A stretch of DNA of 64,000 nucleotides from Desulfovibrio intestinalis (lineage in GTDB: Bacteria; Desulfobacterota; Desulfovibrionia; Desulfovibrionales; Desulfovibrionaceae): NCBI RefSeq assembly GCF_014202345.1, contig NZ_JACHGO010000004.1, positions 310,001 to 374,000 of the forward strand, in the 5' to 3' direction. Shown here in pieces: positions 18,007-27,737 of the stretch. The notes below the pieces were generated by a model. That model saw nothing but the letters and a program-made list of their open reading frames with translations, did not search any database and was not told the origin of the DNA. A program made the position numbers and the translations under genes. Within the stretch, counting starts at the first letter, position 1; each line of letters begins with the position of its first letter.

Positions 18007-18699
18007 ATGGCCCGAATGCGCTCAGCCAAACAAAAACTGAAGGATTGCATCAATAGTCCAGAATGGCGCACCCATCTGGATGAAATCGCAGAAGGCGGCC
18101 TTGAAAACGTCGGACCGCTGTTTTCATTCCTGCTGCTTGGCCCCCAGACCATGCACAGGGCAGCCGTGGCGCTGGGGCAGGTGACAGCCCGCCTTGCCAA
18201 AAGCCAGCCAGAAGCGGCCAAAAACATCGTTCGCCGCCTCATGTGGCACCTCAATGAAGAATCCGGCAATATCGGCTGGGGCATCCCGGAAGCATTTGGC
18301 GAAATTCTGGCAGCCAGCGAGCCCCTTGCCAAAGATTTTCACCGCATCCTCATTTCCTACATCATTGACCTCGGCCACGACGACAATTTTTGCGACCACG
18401 CCCTCCTGCGTCGCTCTTGCTACTGGGCCATCGGACGCCTTGCGCAAGACCGCCCGCAACTGTGCCTTGGCGCGCGTAAATGGCTGATTCACGGTCTGGA
18501 AGATGAGGATATCATCTGCCGGGGCATGTCTGCCTGGGCCTTGAGCCAGTTGCCGCCCGACCTTATGGACGCCCCTGCCTTGCGCCGCCTGGCTGAAGCA
18601 GAGCACGACGAGACATGCGAGCTTTTTGACGGCAACGACATTTATGAAAAAGGCGTCAGCCAGATAGCCCGCGAGGCTCTGGAAAAACTTGCGGGCTGA
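18007..18699 (+). CDS. HEAT-repeat protein, DVU0298-like
   Basis: 230 aa, soluble and helical, with repeating helix pairs that look like HEAT repeats (for example ALGQVTARLAKSQPEAA, HEDE... ARKWLIHGLEDEDI and MSAWALSQLPPDL). I recognise it as resembling the DVU0298 family of Desulfovibrio proteins, whose function I do not know. GGAGG precedes ATG 18007. It stands alone: the LysO pair ends 141 bp upstream and nothing follows for 800 bp. Confidence 0.75.
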   Translation: MARMRSAKQKLKDCINSPEWRTHLDEIAEGGLENVGPLFSFLLLGPQTMHRAAVALGQVTARLAKSQPEAAKNIVRRLMWHLNEESGNIGWGIPEAFGEILAASEPLAKDFHRILISYIIDLGHDDNFCDHALLRRSCYWAIGRLAQDRPQLCLGARKWLIHGLEDEDIICRGMSAWALSQLPPDLMDAPALRRLAEAEHDETCELFDGNDIYEKGVSQIAREALEKLAG

Positions 18700-19518
18700 G
18701 GCCAGGCCACAGCCCGCCGCTTCAGTTCACCGTTTCTGTCTGGCGCAACGCCAAGCGCGTCAGGCGGGCATAGCAGGCATAACGGCCTGACGTAACGGTA
18801 TGGCGCATCCGCCAAGCGCTTCAGATGGCACTTCAGCAGGCGCTCTCAATGAACGCGCCAGCCGTGCCCTGCGCAGCCGTGTCTTAGTTCCGCCGCGCAA
18901 AACAGGCAGTTCTGCACAAAAGGCATCACGCCTTTTGCCGTGCTTATTCTCAATTATAATACAGCCTGCTTTCAGGCCGGAGAGTTCCGGCCCGAAAGTG
19001 GCCTGCCCATCAGCCCTGCTAGAGCAGATTAACTTTGAGAATATATATTCTCAAAGTTTAAGACACGCTCGCTACGGCGGGCGTCTGCTCACGCAGCCAT
19101 CTGAGCACTTCAAAGTTGAAATACTCCAAAAAAATTTACTGCTCCAGAACCTTCATACTTGCCAGCCAGCGCGAGGCGCAATGTATCCGCGCCGGAGCCA
19201 TTGCGGTGCCGCCTGTTTTTCAGTGTAGAACATCCTCACTATCAGTCTGCTCCAGCACTTACCCTCGGCCACTTGCCGGAAGCAGCACAGGCTCGCACAT
19301 AAAAAACAGGGTGGCCCAAGACATAGCCCTTGAACCACCCCACCAAAGCTGGCACCCGCTGCAATGTGCAAATCTTTTTGTTTTATTTAAGTATGTTATC
19401 AATGTTACGCACAAATATTTCTTCTTTTACGCACACCCCGTAAATGGCTGAATGCACAAAAGCATTGCGCATCAAGGCTCCGCCACTGCAATGATTCACT
19501 CGGCCGCCGGGTGTAGCG
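18700..19518. other. Intergenic region with dispersed repeat copy B
   Basis: 819 bp without a credible gene. It contains a short stem (18917-18924 with 18930-18937), the dispersed repeat at 19019-19126, and AT-rich sequence around 19370-19440. Nothing else recognised. Confidence 0.45.
19019..19126 (+). repeat. Dispersed hairpin repeat, copy B (short form)
   Basis: Begins CTAGAGCAGATTAAC, then a 12-bp perfect stem AACTTTGAGAAT/ATTCTCAAAGTT around a 4-nt ATAT loop, then the conserved CACGCTCGCTACGGCG and GTCTGCTCACGCAGCCATC, and ends in the palindrome at 19103-19126. Relative to copies A and C it lacks the 35-50 bp middle segment. Confidence 0.8.
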
Positions 19519-20319
19519 TTACCCCAGCTCATAGGCGCTCAGCGGCGCGCCCATGGCCCGGCCATGCCAGGCGAGGCTGCCGGAAGCTTCCGGTGCGGAA
19601 CCGGCAATAATCATGAGCGGTATAAGGTGCTCTTCGCGCGGATGCGCAAAACGGGCTTCGGGGGCCTGCGCCCAATGGGCCAGCCTTTCTTCTCTTTCGG
19701 CAGGGTTTGAGTGACACACGGTTTCCGTCAGCCATGCGTCAAACGCATCCGCCCCTGGTATGGGCTCGTTGCTGCCATAGCGGAAGGCACGCATGTTGTG
19801 AAAGCTCATGCCGCTGCCCACAAAAAGCACGCCCTCATCCCGCAGGGGAGCCAGAGCCCGCCCGAGCGCCAGATGCTCCCTGGGGTCAAGCCCGCGCTTG
19901 AGCGAAATCTGCGCCACGGGCATGTCTGCCTGCGGAAAAGCCAACAGGCCCGGCACAAAGACGCCGTGGTCGTAATCCCGGGTGCTGTCTTCGGCCAGCT
20001 TCATGCCAGCGCCGGATGTCAGCTGCCGCACGCGCTCCTTCAAATCTGCCGCAGGGGCGGGCCAGTGCAGATCATAGGTGTGCGGAGGAAAATCATAATA
20101 GTCATAATACAAACCCGGCTTGGGTGTGGTCAGCAGGGTAAACTCCGGCTCTTCCCAGTGTGCGGAAAAAAACAGCACGGCACGCGGTTTTTCAGGCAGG
20201 GCTGCCGCATAGGACCCCAGCCAGGTTCCCAGAGCGTCCCACGTGTCCGGGGGATTCCAGTCCATAAAAAAGCAGGGTCCGCCGCCGTGAGGGATATAAT
20301 ATGCTGGAATTTTCGACAT
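19519..20319 (-). CDS. Extradiol ring-cleavage dioxygenase (DODA/YgiD type)
   Basis: 266 aa class III extradiol dioxygenase of the 4,5-DOPA dioxygenase (YgiD) group, a Zn/Fe-dependent enzyme that opens catechol rings. Visible: YIPHGGGPCFFMDW at the N-terminus with the first metal-binding His, FFSAHWEEPEFTL with the second, DYDHGVFVPGLLAFP, GSGMSFHNMRAF and HPREEHLIPLM near the C-terminus. ATG 20319 has AAGGAAG upstream. The native substrate is unknown; family members often act on other catechols or have no known role. It stands alone. Confidence 0.88.
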   Translation of the reverse strand: MSKIPAYYIPHGGGPCFFMDWNPPDTWDALGTWLGSYAAALPEKPRAVLFFSAHWEEPEFTLLTTPKPGLYYDYYDFPPHTYDLHWPAPAADLKERVRQLTSGAGMKLAEDSTRDYDHGVFVPGLLAFPQADMPVAQISLKRGLDPREHLALGRALAPLRDEGVLFVGSGMSFHNMRAFRYGSNEPIPGADAFDAWLTETVCHSNPAEREERLAHWAQAPEARFAHPREEHLIPLMIIAGSAPEASGSLAWHGRAMGAPLSAYELG

Positions 20320-20819
20320 GATTTTTCCTTCTTTTATGACTGCTCCACAAGAGCCATTCACACAGGGAATAGCCGCTTTCGATGTTTGGGGATAGTCACC
20401 GCAGTTTCAAAACTAGAGCAAATTAACTTTGAAAGCTGTTCATTTCAAATTTGTCATTCTGCCCCAAAATGTGATTTTCGGCTGAATCCACGCCACGTTG
20501 TGGCGCGCTGCACTCTTGTACAGCGTCAGGGCATTTAAACTTTTTCAAAGGTAAAATGCTCAACACCGCCAAGTTATGTCATATACCTGTTCAGTAAAGT
20601 AAGTCATGTTGGACAATACGCCAGAGCCCATGACGTTTTCAGCTTGCCGATACGACACCCTAGCCCGGCCATAGCTCCCTAACCACCTGCATAAGCAGAA
20701 AATATTTAAAGAAACAGCTCTTCCCTTGAAATTGGCAGCCCTACGAGTATATTGGCTGTCTGCATTGCTCCATCAGAAATCAGATCAACGCAATCCGCAA
20801 CTCCCCCACGGAAGGTTTC
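20320..20819. other. Intergenic region with diverged repeat copy D
   Basis: 500 bp between divergent genes. It holds the repeat at 20413-20561. The remainder, including the promoters for the dioxygenase and the diguanylate cyclase, shows no motif I can name. Confidence 0.4.
20413..20561 (+). repeat. Dispersed hairpin repeat, copy D (different middle)
   Basis: The left end CTAGAGCAAATTAACTTTGA and the right end (GGCATTT...CAAAGGTAAAATGCTC) match the family, but the roughly 100 bp between them are unrelated to the middles of copies A-C. Confidence 0.55.
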
Positions 20820-22469
20820 ATGCGTACGAGTTACAGCCTTAAGACGCGCTTTATTGCTACGTTCGTTGTTCTTGTTGTGATTTCCTGTCTTGTACTCAGT
20901 CTGGCCATTGGGCGTCAGGCCAGCGAACAGGCCGAAAGCAGAATAGGTGTACAACTGACGGATCAGGCCCGGTACCTCTCAAGAACCCTCGACAGATCCA
21001 TGTGGTTCTGGAGTCAGGAAATACAGCTGCTGCGCGCCGTGCTCAGCCAGGATAACGACCATTCTCCGGCCAGAATCACGGCCATGCTGAACTCTCTCAA
21101 GCAGACCATGCCCACATTTTCGTGGATAGGGCTTACCGACACCGAAGGCACTGTGCTGGCCGCCACGGACAACCTGCTGGTGGGCAATAATATTTCGCAG
21201 CGCCCGGTTTTCCAAGAAGGCATCAAGGGACTTTTCATCGGTGATGTGCACGATGCCGTATTGCTTTCCAAGCATCTGCCCAATCCCGATGGCGAGCCTA
21301 TGAAGTTTGTGGATGTCAGCATGCGGGTGCGCAACGCCTCTGGTCAGATCACCGGGGTGCTTGCGGCCCATTTAAGCTGGACATGGGCCAAAAATATACG
21401 GCAATTCATCTTGCAGGACGCGGCAGTCAGCTCGGATACAGAGCTTTTTGTCGTGGCCCGCGACGGCACCATACTTTTGGGCAACGAGCATTTCATCGGC
21501 AACAGCCTGAGCCTGCCAATGCTTGAAGACAAGCAAAGCACCGTGCCGTATTGGGATATTCAGGTATGGCCCGATGGCCGCGCATACCTTACGGCTGTGG
21601 CCCACGGCACGGGATTCAGGGAATACTCGGGGCTTGGCTGGTCCGTGGTAGCCCGGCAGCCGCTGGGAACAGCCTATGCGCCTGTGCATGCCATCATTGT
21701 ACGCATTGTGCTGTCCTGCCTTGTACTGTCCTTTGTTTTCGCCGGGGCCGCGTGGAAGGTGGCTGAAAAAATTATTGAGCCTCTCAAAAGTCTTACCAAC
21801 GCAGCTTACAGCATGAGCCGGGGTGAACCGGCCAGCATGCCCCATAATACGTCCATACGCGAAATTGACGTGCTTTCTCAGGCCCTGGATACCCTGGTGG
21901 ACAACCTGACCAAGAGCGAGGACGACAAAAACCGGTTCGAAAGTACGGCCACAAGAGATCAGCTCACGGGGATGCTCAACCGGCATGGGCTTGAGGCGCG
22001 GCTGCCATCGATTTTATCCCGTCTGCGTGAAAATCACGGTCACGCCGACATCCTGTATATGGATCTGGACGGCTTCAAACCTGTCAATGATGGGCATGGG
22101 CACCGCATTGGCGACCTGGTGCTCATCGAAGTGGCGCGACGCATGGCCGCAAGCCTGCGGGCCAGTGACATGCTGGTGCGGATTGGCGGCGACGAGTTTG
22201 TGGCTGTGCTGGAAAACAGCGTAACCGGATCTCTGGACATGGCTCAACTGGGGCAGCGCATTATCAGCACCGTCGGGGAGCCCATACATGTTGAAGGGCA
22301 AACACTGTGTGTGGGCCTGAGCATGGGGCACAGTCGCTGGCAACCGGACGAGCAAAGGTTTGAGGATGCTCTGGAGCAGGCAGACAAGGCTCTCTATACC
22401 GCAAAAAAATGCGGCAAGGACAGGATGGAATTCTCTCACGCGTGCAACAACGAGGCACATCGGCCTTGA
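20820..22469 (+). CDS. Membrane-bound diguanylate cyclase (dCache-HAMP-GGDEF)
   Basis: 549 aa. An N-terminal membrane helix (about 9-29), a periplasmic dCache-like sensor (about 35-280), a second helix (about 285-305), HAMP (about 310-360) and a C-terminal GGDEF domain. The active-site loop is intact (RIGGDEFVAVL), so it should make cyclic-di-GMP from two GTP, and the product-inhibition site RxxD is present five residues before it (RASD). There is no EAL domain. The signal is unknown. It is a single gene converging on the DUF4910 gene and sharing a terminator with it. Confidence 0.93.
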   Translation: MRTSYSLKTRFIATFVVLVVISCLVLSLAIGRQASEQAESRIGVQLTDQARYLSRTLDRSMWFWSQEIQLLRAVLSQDNDHSPARITAMLNSLKQTMPTFSWIGLTDTEGTVLAATDNLLVGNNISQRPVFQEGIKGLFIGDVHDAVLLSKHLPNPDGEPMKFVDVSMRVRNASGQITGVLAAHLSWTWAKNIRQFILQDAAVSSDTELFVVARDGTILLGNEHFIGNSLSLPMLEDKQSTVPYWDIQVWPDGRAYLTAVAHGTGFREYSGLGWSVVARQPLGTAYAPVHAIIVRIVLSCLVLSFVFAGAAWKVAEKIIEPLKSLTNAAYSMSRGEPASMPHNTSIREIDVLSQALDTLVDNLTKSEDDKNRFESTATRDQLTGMLNRHGLEARLPSILSRLRENHGHADILYMDLDGFKPVNDGHGHRIGDLVLIEVARRMAASLRASDMLVRIGGDEFVAVLENSVTGSLDMAQLGQRIISTVGEPIHVEGQTLCVGLSMGHSRWQPDEQRFEDALEQADKALYTAKKCGKDRMEFSHACNNEAHRP

Positions 22470-22653
22470 ACCATAAAGCCCTTTGCTGGCCTCGGCTGTC
22501 CGGCGTAAAGGCGTAAGCATTGTTTATCAGTTGCGTAAACGCCATTACAAATGCGCCGTAAACGAAAGCTATCTATTGCTCAACCGTGCGAAGCGCGTGG
22601 AAAAGCCGTCGCTGCAACTAGCAGCACGCACGTTCCGGCAAAGCCCAAAAATC

Positions 22654-22693
22654 AGAAACGCCAGAGCCGGTATGTATCGACTCTGGCGTTTCT
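22654..22693. terminator. Bidirectional terminator
   Basis: A 13-bp perfect stem (agaaacgccagag with its complement) lies between the convergent diguanylate cyclase and DUF4910 genes, with A- and T-rich flanks. Confidence 0.7.
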
Positions 22694-22719
22694 TTACAAA
22701 ACTGCGCTCAGGGGGCGGT

Positions 22720-23997
22720 TCAGCCAATAGGCTTGTGACTCACCACGCCCTGTTCTTCAAGCTGGCGCATAACGGCGCTGCACCGGAAAATATCCGCGCC
22801 AACGGCTTCGGCCTCCTCAAGCAAGGTCATTGTGCCGTCGGCATAAGCCAGCAGGTCCATCATGAGATCCACCTGCTCGGTACAGGAATATCTGGTGCTC
22901 AAGGTGGGGTAAAGGCCGCGCCGGCCCAGTTGCGGTTCGCACAAAACCCGGCACTGAAATGTGACGTTTTCTTCCAGAGCTTCAAGAATCTTGCGCATTA
23001 TTTCAAAACCGCCCTGAAGGCCTTTTTCCGTAACCAGCGAGCAGTCGTCCAGCGAAGTGTGGTATTCTGGAAAAACGTGATATTTCGTGCGCATGACGCT
23101 GCACAAGGGCAGATCAATCCCAGGAGCGCAATACTGCCGCTCGTCGCTGCCTCTGTCGTGATAGGTGTAGCTTACAAAGTCTGGGGCAAAATGCCGCAGC
23201 ACATGCAGAGCTACCCTGTCTGCCAGGGTATCGCCTTTGCGGCTTGGCAGGTAGGAATAGGCGCGGTCATCACCCAGGCATGTCAGGTTAAACCCGGCAA
23301 TCACCCTCTCGCGCAATTGCTGATAGTTCCTGCTGAGATAGGTGATGGAACCGATGGTTTCGGGCACAAAAACAATGCGATAGGTATAGTAGCGCGGGGC
23401 CGCCAGCAGCCAGCGGGCCAGAGCTGTCGCCACAACAGGGCCAGAAAGCTCATTATTGGCCATTGAAGGATGGCACACATAGGTGGAGAGAAAAACTTCC
23501 TTATCGCTTTTCCCGGGCAGCACCAGTTCGCCATAGGTAAGATGCCCGGGCGCGAGCGTGGACTTGATAACCGCGTGGTACATGCCGGGTTTGAGCTTTT
23601 GGCGCACACTGTGCTTGAGGCAGAAGCCCCAGCGGCGGGCATAGTAGGACGTCACATAAGGAATGGCCTCGGGCAGATCTGGCCGGGAATGCAGATGTTC
23701 CTGCAACTCTTCCAGAGGCAGCATGATGTCCACAGGCTCTGAATAGCCTACCACATGTAAATTGCTGTAAGAAAAATCGGCTATGACTTCGCCGTCGGGG
23801 CCGGTTAGCCTTGCCTCGGTGATATTCCACTCGTCTGGCACGGTCCAGTCAAAAACCTGGCTACCCGAGGGAACTTCATGTATTTGCAAGTCCGGCATCT
23901 CTTCCTTGATTATGGAAAGAGTCTGTCGGACGCCGTTGCCTGTGATGCTGCGGCAAATGGAAAAAAGCCGCTGAAGAAAGCTGTGCAGATTTGGCAT
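22720..23997 (-). CDS. DUF4910 / aminopeptidase-like domain protein
   Basis: About 425 aa. It resembles the DUF4910 family, which combines an M28-type zinc-peptidase-like domain with extra domains and a C-terminal winged-helix region. Seen here: FSICRSITGNGVRQTL at the N-terminus, VFLSTYVCHPSMANNELSGP (the His-Asp-like metal site region), ERVIAGFNLTCLGDDRAYSYLPSR, RGSDERQYCAPGIDLPLCSVMRTKYH and EYHTSLDD. ATG 23997 is chosen because the family begins at this point; the frame stays open further upstream. Members often sit in polysaccharide or lipopolysaccharide gene sets; none is visible here. Confidence 0.8.
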   Translation of the reverse strand: MPNLHSFLQRLFSICRSITGNGVRQTLSIIKEEMPDLQIHEVPSGSQVFDWTVPDEWNITEARLTGPDGEVIADFSYSNLHVVGYSEPVDIMLPLEELQEHLHSRPDLPEAIPYVTSYYARRWGFCLKHSVRQKLKPGMYHAVIKSTLAPGHLTYGELVLPGKSDKEVFLSTYVCHPSMANNELSGPVVATALARWLLAAPRYYTYRIVFVPETIGSITYLSRNYQQLRERVIAGFNLTCLGDDRAYSYLPSRKGDTLADRVALHVLRHFAPDFVSYTYHDRGSDERQYCAPGIDLPLCSVMRTKYHVFPEYHTSLDDCSLVTEKGLQGGFEIMRKILEALEENVTFQCRVLCEPQLGRRGLYPTLSTRYSCTEQVDLMMDLLAYADGTMTLLEEAEAVGADIFRCSAVMRQLEEQGVVSHKPIG

Positions 23998-24508
23998 GGG
24001 AAGAGCCTTGCGCGCCTGTTGTCCGCCCGGGGGTGCGCGGACGTAAAAGTATGGTAAAAAGATCAGCCGCTCTGTTTGGGCCATACTGGCTATGAAATAA
24101 CGGCATCTTCCCTCCTGCACAGATGGCGACCCCACAGATCGCCTCAACGCGCGGCGTTGGCCCCCGTTCGGAACCCTCTCGCCGCTCTCCCCTTGTTGCC
24201 TCACCCGGTCACACCCGGGTCCGCTAGTATTGAAAATAGCGGATATTCGATCCTGTTCATATTTTCATGGCTGGCAGGTCAACCGCCAGCCGGGCATCGC
24301 CCCGGCTCACGGGGCTATACGGGCCATACGGAAGCAAAAAGACCGCCGATTGTCCAGCACTGTTTGCAGCATTAAGCCCGGCAAAAAAATAACTTGCTGT
24401 AACTAGCTTTCCGAATTGGCAATTTTTTTACGTATTTTCTGGTTAACACTCTGCCATGGCGGAATAAAGCACGCCTCGCAGCACATCATATACACAAAGG
24501 TATACGCG

Positions 24509-24537
24509 TTGACACTACTGCAAAAGCAGACTAAAAA
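24509..24537 (+). promoter_or_regulatory. Candidate sigma-70 promoter
   Basis: TTGACA at 24509-24514 and TAAAAA at 24532-24537 with a 17-bp spacer, about 145 bp before the small CD3324-like gene. Confidence 0.45.
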
Positions 24538-24600
24538 ATACAAAAAATTATTTAATGAGGATTTTTATGCGCACATTTCTTGATTCGGTTCTTTATGCAT

Positions 24601-24650
24601 AGCAGAAGCTATTGCATACCAATCTAAACTCTTAAGCAATAGCTTCTGCT
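24601..24650 (+). promoter_or_regulatory. Leader inverted repeat of the CD3324-like gene
   Basis: Perfect 15-bp arms (agcagaagctattgc and complement) separated by 20 nt, ending 30 bp before ATG 24681. It would form a strong hairpin in the 5' leader or serve as an operator; there is no T run to make it a terminator. Confidence 0.55.
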
Positions 24651-24680
24651 CGATCCTGATATACAATTGGGAGGAGCATA

Positions 24681-24953
24681 ATGAGCTATAAAAATGCAGG
24701 CGATGTATTACCGCACAAATTACTGTGCGAAATTCAAGAATATATAAACGGTGAATATATATACATTCCGCGGCAGACCTTAAAAAAGTTGCCTTGGGGT
24801 GCGTTGTCAGGAGCAAAAAAAACACTTCAGGATAGAAACAGGGAAATTGTAGCCAGAAAAAATAATGGCTGCCCTGTTGCAGAACTGGCAAGGCAGTATT
24901 TTCTGTCGACAAAAACCATATACAAGATCATCAACGCCGCCAAAAACGGCTGA
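24681..24953 (+). CDS. Small CD3324-like / Mor-type DNA-binding protein
   Basis: 90 aa. The N-terminal YKNAGDVLPHKLLCEIQEYINGEYIYIP and the C-terminal helix-turn-helix NNGCPVAELARQYFLSTKTIYKIINA are typical of the CD3324 family, related to the Mor transcription activator. Strong GGAGGAG Shine-Dalgarno. It is AT-richer than its neighbours, which could point to acquisition. Likely a small regulator; no target is apparent. A terminator follows immediately. Confidence 0.78.
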   Translation: MSYKNAGDVLPHKLLCEIQEYINGEYIYIPRQTLKKLPWGALSGAKKTLQDRNREIVARKNNGCPVAELARQYFLSTKTIYKIINAAKNG

Positions 24954-24959
24954 TTGCAC

Positions 24960-24985
24960 GCGCCCCGATCCCCGGGGCGCTTTTT
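24960..24985 (+). terminator. Rho-independent terminator
   Basis: Stem gcgccccg/cggggcgc followed by TTTTT, 7 bp after the small regulator gene. Confidence 0.85.
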
Positions 24986-25227
24986 CTTTGCCGAGGCAAA
25001 AGGAGTATGCTCCGCTGGCCCCGGATTGCAGCAGTTCAAAGCGCGCTTTTGCGAAAGCACATTTACGGAGCATGTATACAGCCCTGCTGCGGGCGTATCG
25101 GCCTGCCCCCTACCGCATCTTGATGATTTCACGGTCAGGGCACGCTGCGTGATTTTGCTTGAAAATGCCCCGCGGTATGGCGCACCAATACGCATTGCGC
25201 GTCACGCTGTGCCCACAGCAGCACAAA

Positions 25228-25261
25228 AAAGGCTCTCCATACCAAGGTATGGAGAGCCTTT
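25228..25261 (-). terminator. Rho-independent terminator of cheV
   Basis: A 16-bp perfect stem (aaaggctctccatacc with its complement) with a TT/AA loop; on the minus strand the arm is followed by a run of T. It lies 55 bp past the cheV stop. Confidence 0.85.
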
Positions 25262-25315
25262 CGATATACACGAAACGGGCCATTTTTGTTCCAGCTCAAT
25301 ATTCTGGCTATTGGC

Positions 25316-26272
25316 CTAGCTTTGAACCTGCTGGCCCCAGACAGTGGTGATAAGCTCGTGCAGCCTTACGGAAAGAGCCTTGAGATCAGGCTTGGTATAC
25401 TGGGCGTCGGCCCCGACCAAGGCGCATTTTTTGGCAAGGCTGTCATTAATCATTGAGGAGAAAATGGCTACGGGCAATTTTCTGAGTATGGGGTCTTCCT
25501 TGATGCGCTTGCACAAGGCGAGCCCATCCATTGCGGGCATTTCGATGTCGGTAATGACCCCTTGCAGAAAGTCCGATACAGGCCGATTTTCAGCTTCGCA
25601 ACGGTCACGCACGGTCTGCAGGTAGTCCCAGGCTTCCTGCCCGTTGACGCACTGGTCAACCTTGAAGCGGCCTTCCTTGTTGAGCAGCTCCAAAAGCAGA
25701 CTGCGTATGCTGCTGGAGTCGTCCACATGCAGGATTTTGTAGGTCTTACCGTCTGAAGCGTCCATGTCTGACGTGTCAAAACGCAGGGCCATCGCCGGGT
25801 GCAGCTCGGCAACAATGGCTTCAAGGTCCAGCAGAAAAATAACGCGCTCTTCAAGACGCACCACACCAGTGACGGAGCTGCGGCTCATGTTCTGCAAGAA
25901 TTGTCCCGGGGCTTCCACATCTGTCCAGCTCAACCTGTAGATGCGGTTGACGCCGGACACCAGAAATCCCGTACAGACGCCGTTAAACTCTGTAACAATA
26001 ACCTTGGCGTCTTCATTGGTGATGGGGGCGCTGCCCAAAAAACGGGCCATATCAATAAGCGGCACGATACGGCCATTACGGTGTAAAAACGCGCCCAGCA
26101 GGGCTTTGTGACGCATCTCCGGCATGGCGGTCACGGGTTGGCGACGACCGATTTCAACCACCTTGGCCACGTTGAGGCCGTAGTGGGCCTCATAGCCGTC
26201 CTGGTTGACGTAGAACTCAACTATTTCGAGTTCATTGGTGCCGGTTTCGAGCAAAATATTGGTCTGCGCCAT
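25316..26272 (-). CDS. cheV: Chemotaxis coupling protein CheV
   Basis: 318 aa with an N-terminal CheW-like domain (about 15-165) and a C-terminal response-regulator receiver (about 180-310). The receiver has the acidic pair in LHVDDSSS, the phospho-acceptor Asp in ITDIEMPAMDG and the conserved lysine in YTKPD. CheV couples receptors to CheA and is thought to help adaptation. GGAG precedes the ATG. Monocistronic, with its own terminator; it may act with the chemoreceptors of this window or others. Confidence 0.93.
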   Translation of the reverse strand: MAQTNILLETGTNELEIVEFYVNQDGYEAHYGLNVAKVVEIGRRQPVTAMPEMRHKALLGAFLHRNGRIVPLIDMARFLGSAPITNEDAKVIVTEFNGVCTGFLVSGVNRIYRLSWTDVEAPGQFLQNMSRSSVTGVVRLEERVIFLLDLEAIVAELHPAMALRFDTSDMDASDGKTYKILHVDDSSSIRSLLLELLNKEGRFKVDQCVNGQEAWDYLQTVRDRCEAENRPVSDFLQGVITDIEMPAMDGLALCKRIKEDPILRKLPVAIFSSMINDSLAKKCALVGADAQYTKPDLKALSVRLHELITTVWGQQVQS

Positions 26273-26593
26273 GAAAATACTCCATTAAACAAACTGGACT
26301 ACGATAATGTGCCGCATGTGGGAACTGCAACCCCTGAAACGCTCGCTTCTCTGTCCAACTTATCGACCAGAACAAATAAGTATTTAGCTCTAAAAATAAA
26401 AATATCGTTTTTCCGCGTCTGTTTTACAGGCAACCCAATCTAAACCTGTACGAAAACCCGATGCCGTGTGCGCTATTTGCCTTCGTCATGACCACAACGC
26501 GAGTGAAAAAGCCAGCACAGACCGCAGGGGCCGCCTTGCCCTTGCCACACGGGCACGGGCAAATGCGGCCCCCCTGGCAGGCCCTTGGCAGAT
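26273..26593. other. Intergenic region cheV / cysK
   Basis: 321 bp holding the cheV promoter area and, at 26527-26572, a GC-rich hairpin (ggggccgc...gcggcccc with an inner stem) that probably ends cysK on the minus strand, although a T tail is lacking. Confidence 0.45.
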
Positions 26594-27517
26594 TTAGGCA
26601 GGCTGCGTCATATCGGTGAACAGCCTGGTGGACATATACCTTTCGCCAGTATCGCAGGCAAAGGTGACGATATTCTTTCCTTGCATTTCCGGGCGAGCCG
26701 CAACCTTGAGGGCTGCCGCCACGTTGGCCCCGGTGGATATGCCTGTCACAATGCCGCTGCGCATAAGCTGGCGGGCCGTGACCAGAGCTTCTTCAGCGTC
26801 AGCCAGCAAAATTTCGTCCAGCAGCGCACGGTCAAGAATGGCGGGTATAAATCCGGCTCCGATACCCTGAATAAGGTGCGGCGAAGCCTTGCCGCCAGAA
26901 ATCACGGGAGAAGCGGCAGGTTCCACGGCAATAACCTTGAAGCCGGGGATGCGCTCTTTCAAAAAGCGGCCAGCACCCGTAATGGATGACCCGGAGCCTA
27001 CGCCCGCAACAAGCACATCCATCTTGCCAACGCTGTCGCTGTAAATTTCAGGCCCGGTGGTTTTGTAGTGCGCCTGCACGGCTTCAGGGTTGGTGAACTG
27101 GCCGGGGATGAATCCGCCCTGCTCTTCGGCAATACGGCGGGCTTCTTCAACGGCTCCGGTCATTCCCTTGGCTGCCGGGGTAAGCACCAGTTCGGCGCCG
27201 AGCCCCTTGAGCAGATTGCGCCGCTCAATGCTCATAGATTCCGGCATGGCAAGCACGCAGCGCAGGCCGCGAACGGCTGAGACCAGGGCAATACCAATGC
27301 CCATGTTGCCGCTGGTGCCTTCAACAACAAGGCCGCCCGGCTCAAGTTCGCCCCACTGAAGAGCATTTTCGATAAGATGAAAAGCCACACGGTCCTTGAT
27401 GGAGCCGCCGGGGTTACGGTTCTCAAGTTTGAGCCAGACCGTGCCGGGCAGTTCCTGTGAAAGATCAAGCCGCAGCAGGGGAGTATTGCCAATTGCCTGA
27501 AGAATGTTGGTCAGCAT
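26594..27517 (-). CDS. cysK: Cysteine synthase (O-acetylserine sulfhydrylase)
   Basis: 307 aa PLP enzyme that makes cysteine from O-acetylserine and sulfide. The PLP lysine lies in NPGGSIKDR, the substrate loop in VEGTSGNMGIGIAL (TSGNxG), and the phosphate-binding glycine loop in GVGSGSSITGAGRF. The length fits CysK rather than the longer CBS enzymes. GAGG precedes the ATG. It appears monocistronic; a sulfide-producing organism would have ample substrate. Confidence 0.94.
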   Translation of the reverse strand: MLTNILQAIGNTPLLRLDLSQELPGTVWLKLENRNPGGSIKDRVAFHLIENALQWGELEPGGLVVEGTSGNMGIGIALVSAVRGLRCVLAMPESMSIERRNLLKGLGAELVLTPAAKGMTGAVEEARRIAEEQGGFIPGQFTNPEAVQAHYKTTGPEIYSDSVGKMDVLVAGVGSGSSITGAGRFLKERIPGFKVIAVEPAASPVISGGKASPHLIQGIGAGFIPAILDRALLDEILLADAEEALVTARQLMRSGIVTGISTGANVAAALKVAARPEMQGKNIVTFACDTGERYMSTRLFTDMTQPA

Positions 27518-27737
27518 GGCGAGAAAACCTCATATTGTCGTAGGGAAATTCCCGAAAATCCTGTGGGATGGGCAGGTGAAGCTTTACAACAGACGCGTTT
27601 TGCTTAACAGTCAGGGTTAGAGAATAAAGGAAAGTGCATCCATTGGCAAACTTTCCTACAGGTTCATGCCGGGCCAACTCCCGGCGCGCGACAGCCTTGC
27701 GCCGCACAGACGGCTCAGCATAACGACGGAGGACACC

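Larger units (their letters stand above)
23998..24680. other. Intergenic region, partly AT-rich
   Basis: About 680 bp. The right half (about 24380-24680) is AT-rich and carries a promoter-like sequence and an inverted repeat that are listed separately. No gene seen in the rest; an ATG at 24106 with GGAGG upstream opens a 76-codon frame but overlaps the DUF4910 gene and has no family likeness. Confidence 0.4.

Noticed and set aside
23876-24106. 76-codon frame with GGAGG upstream
   Set aside because: It overlaps the DUF4910 gene in another frame and has no protein-like composition.
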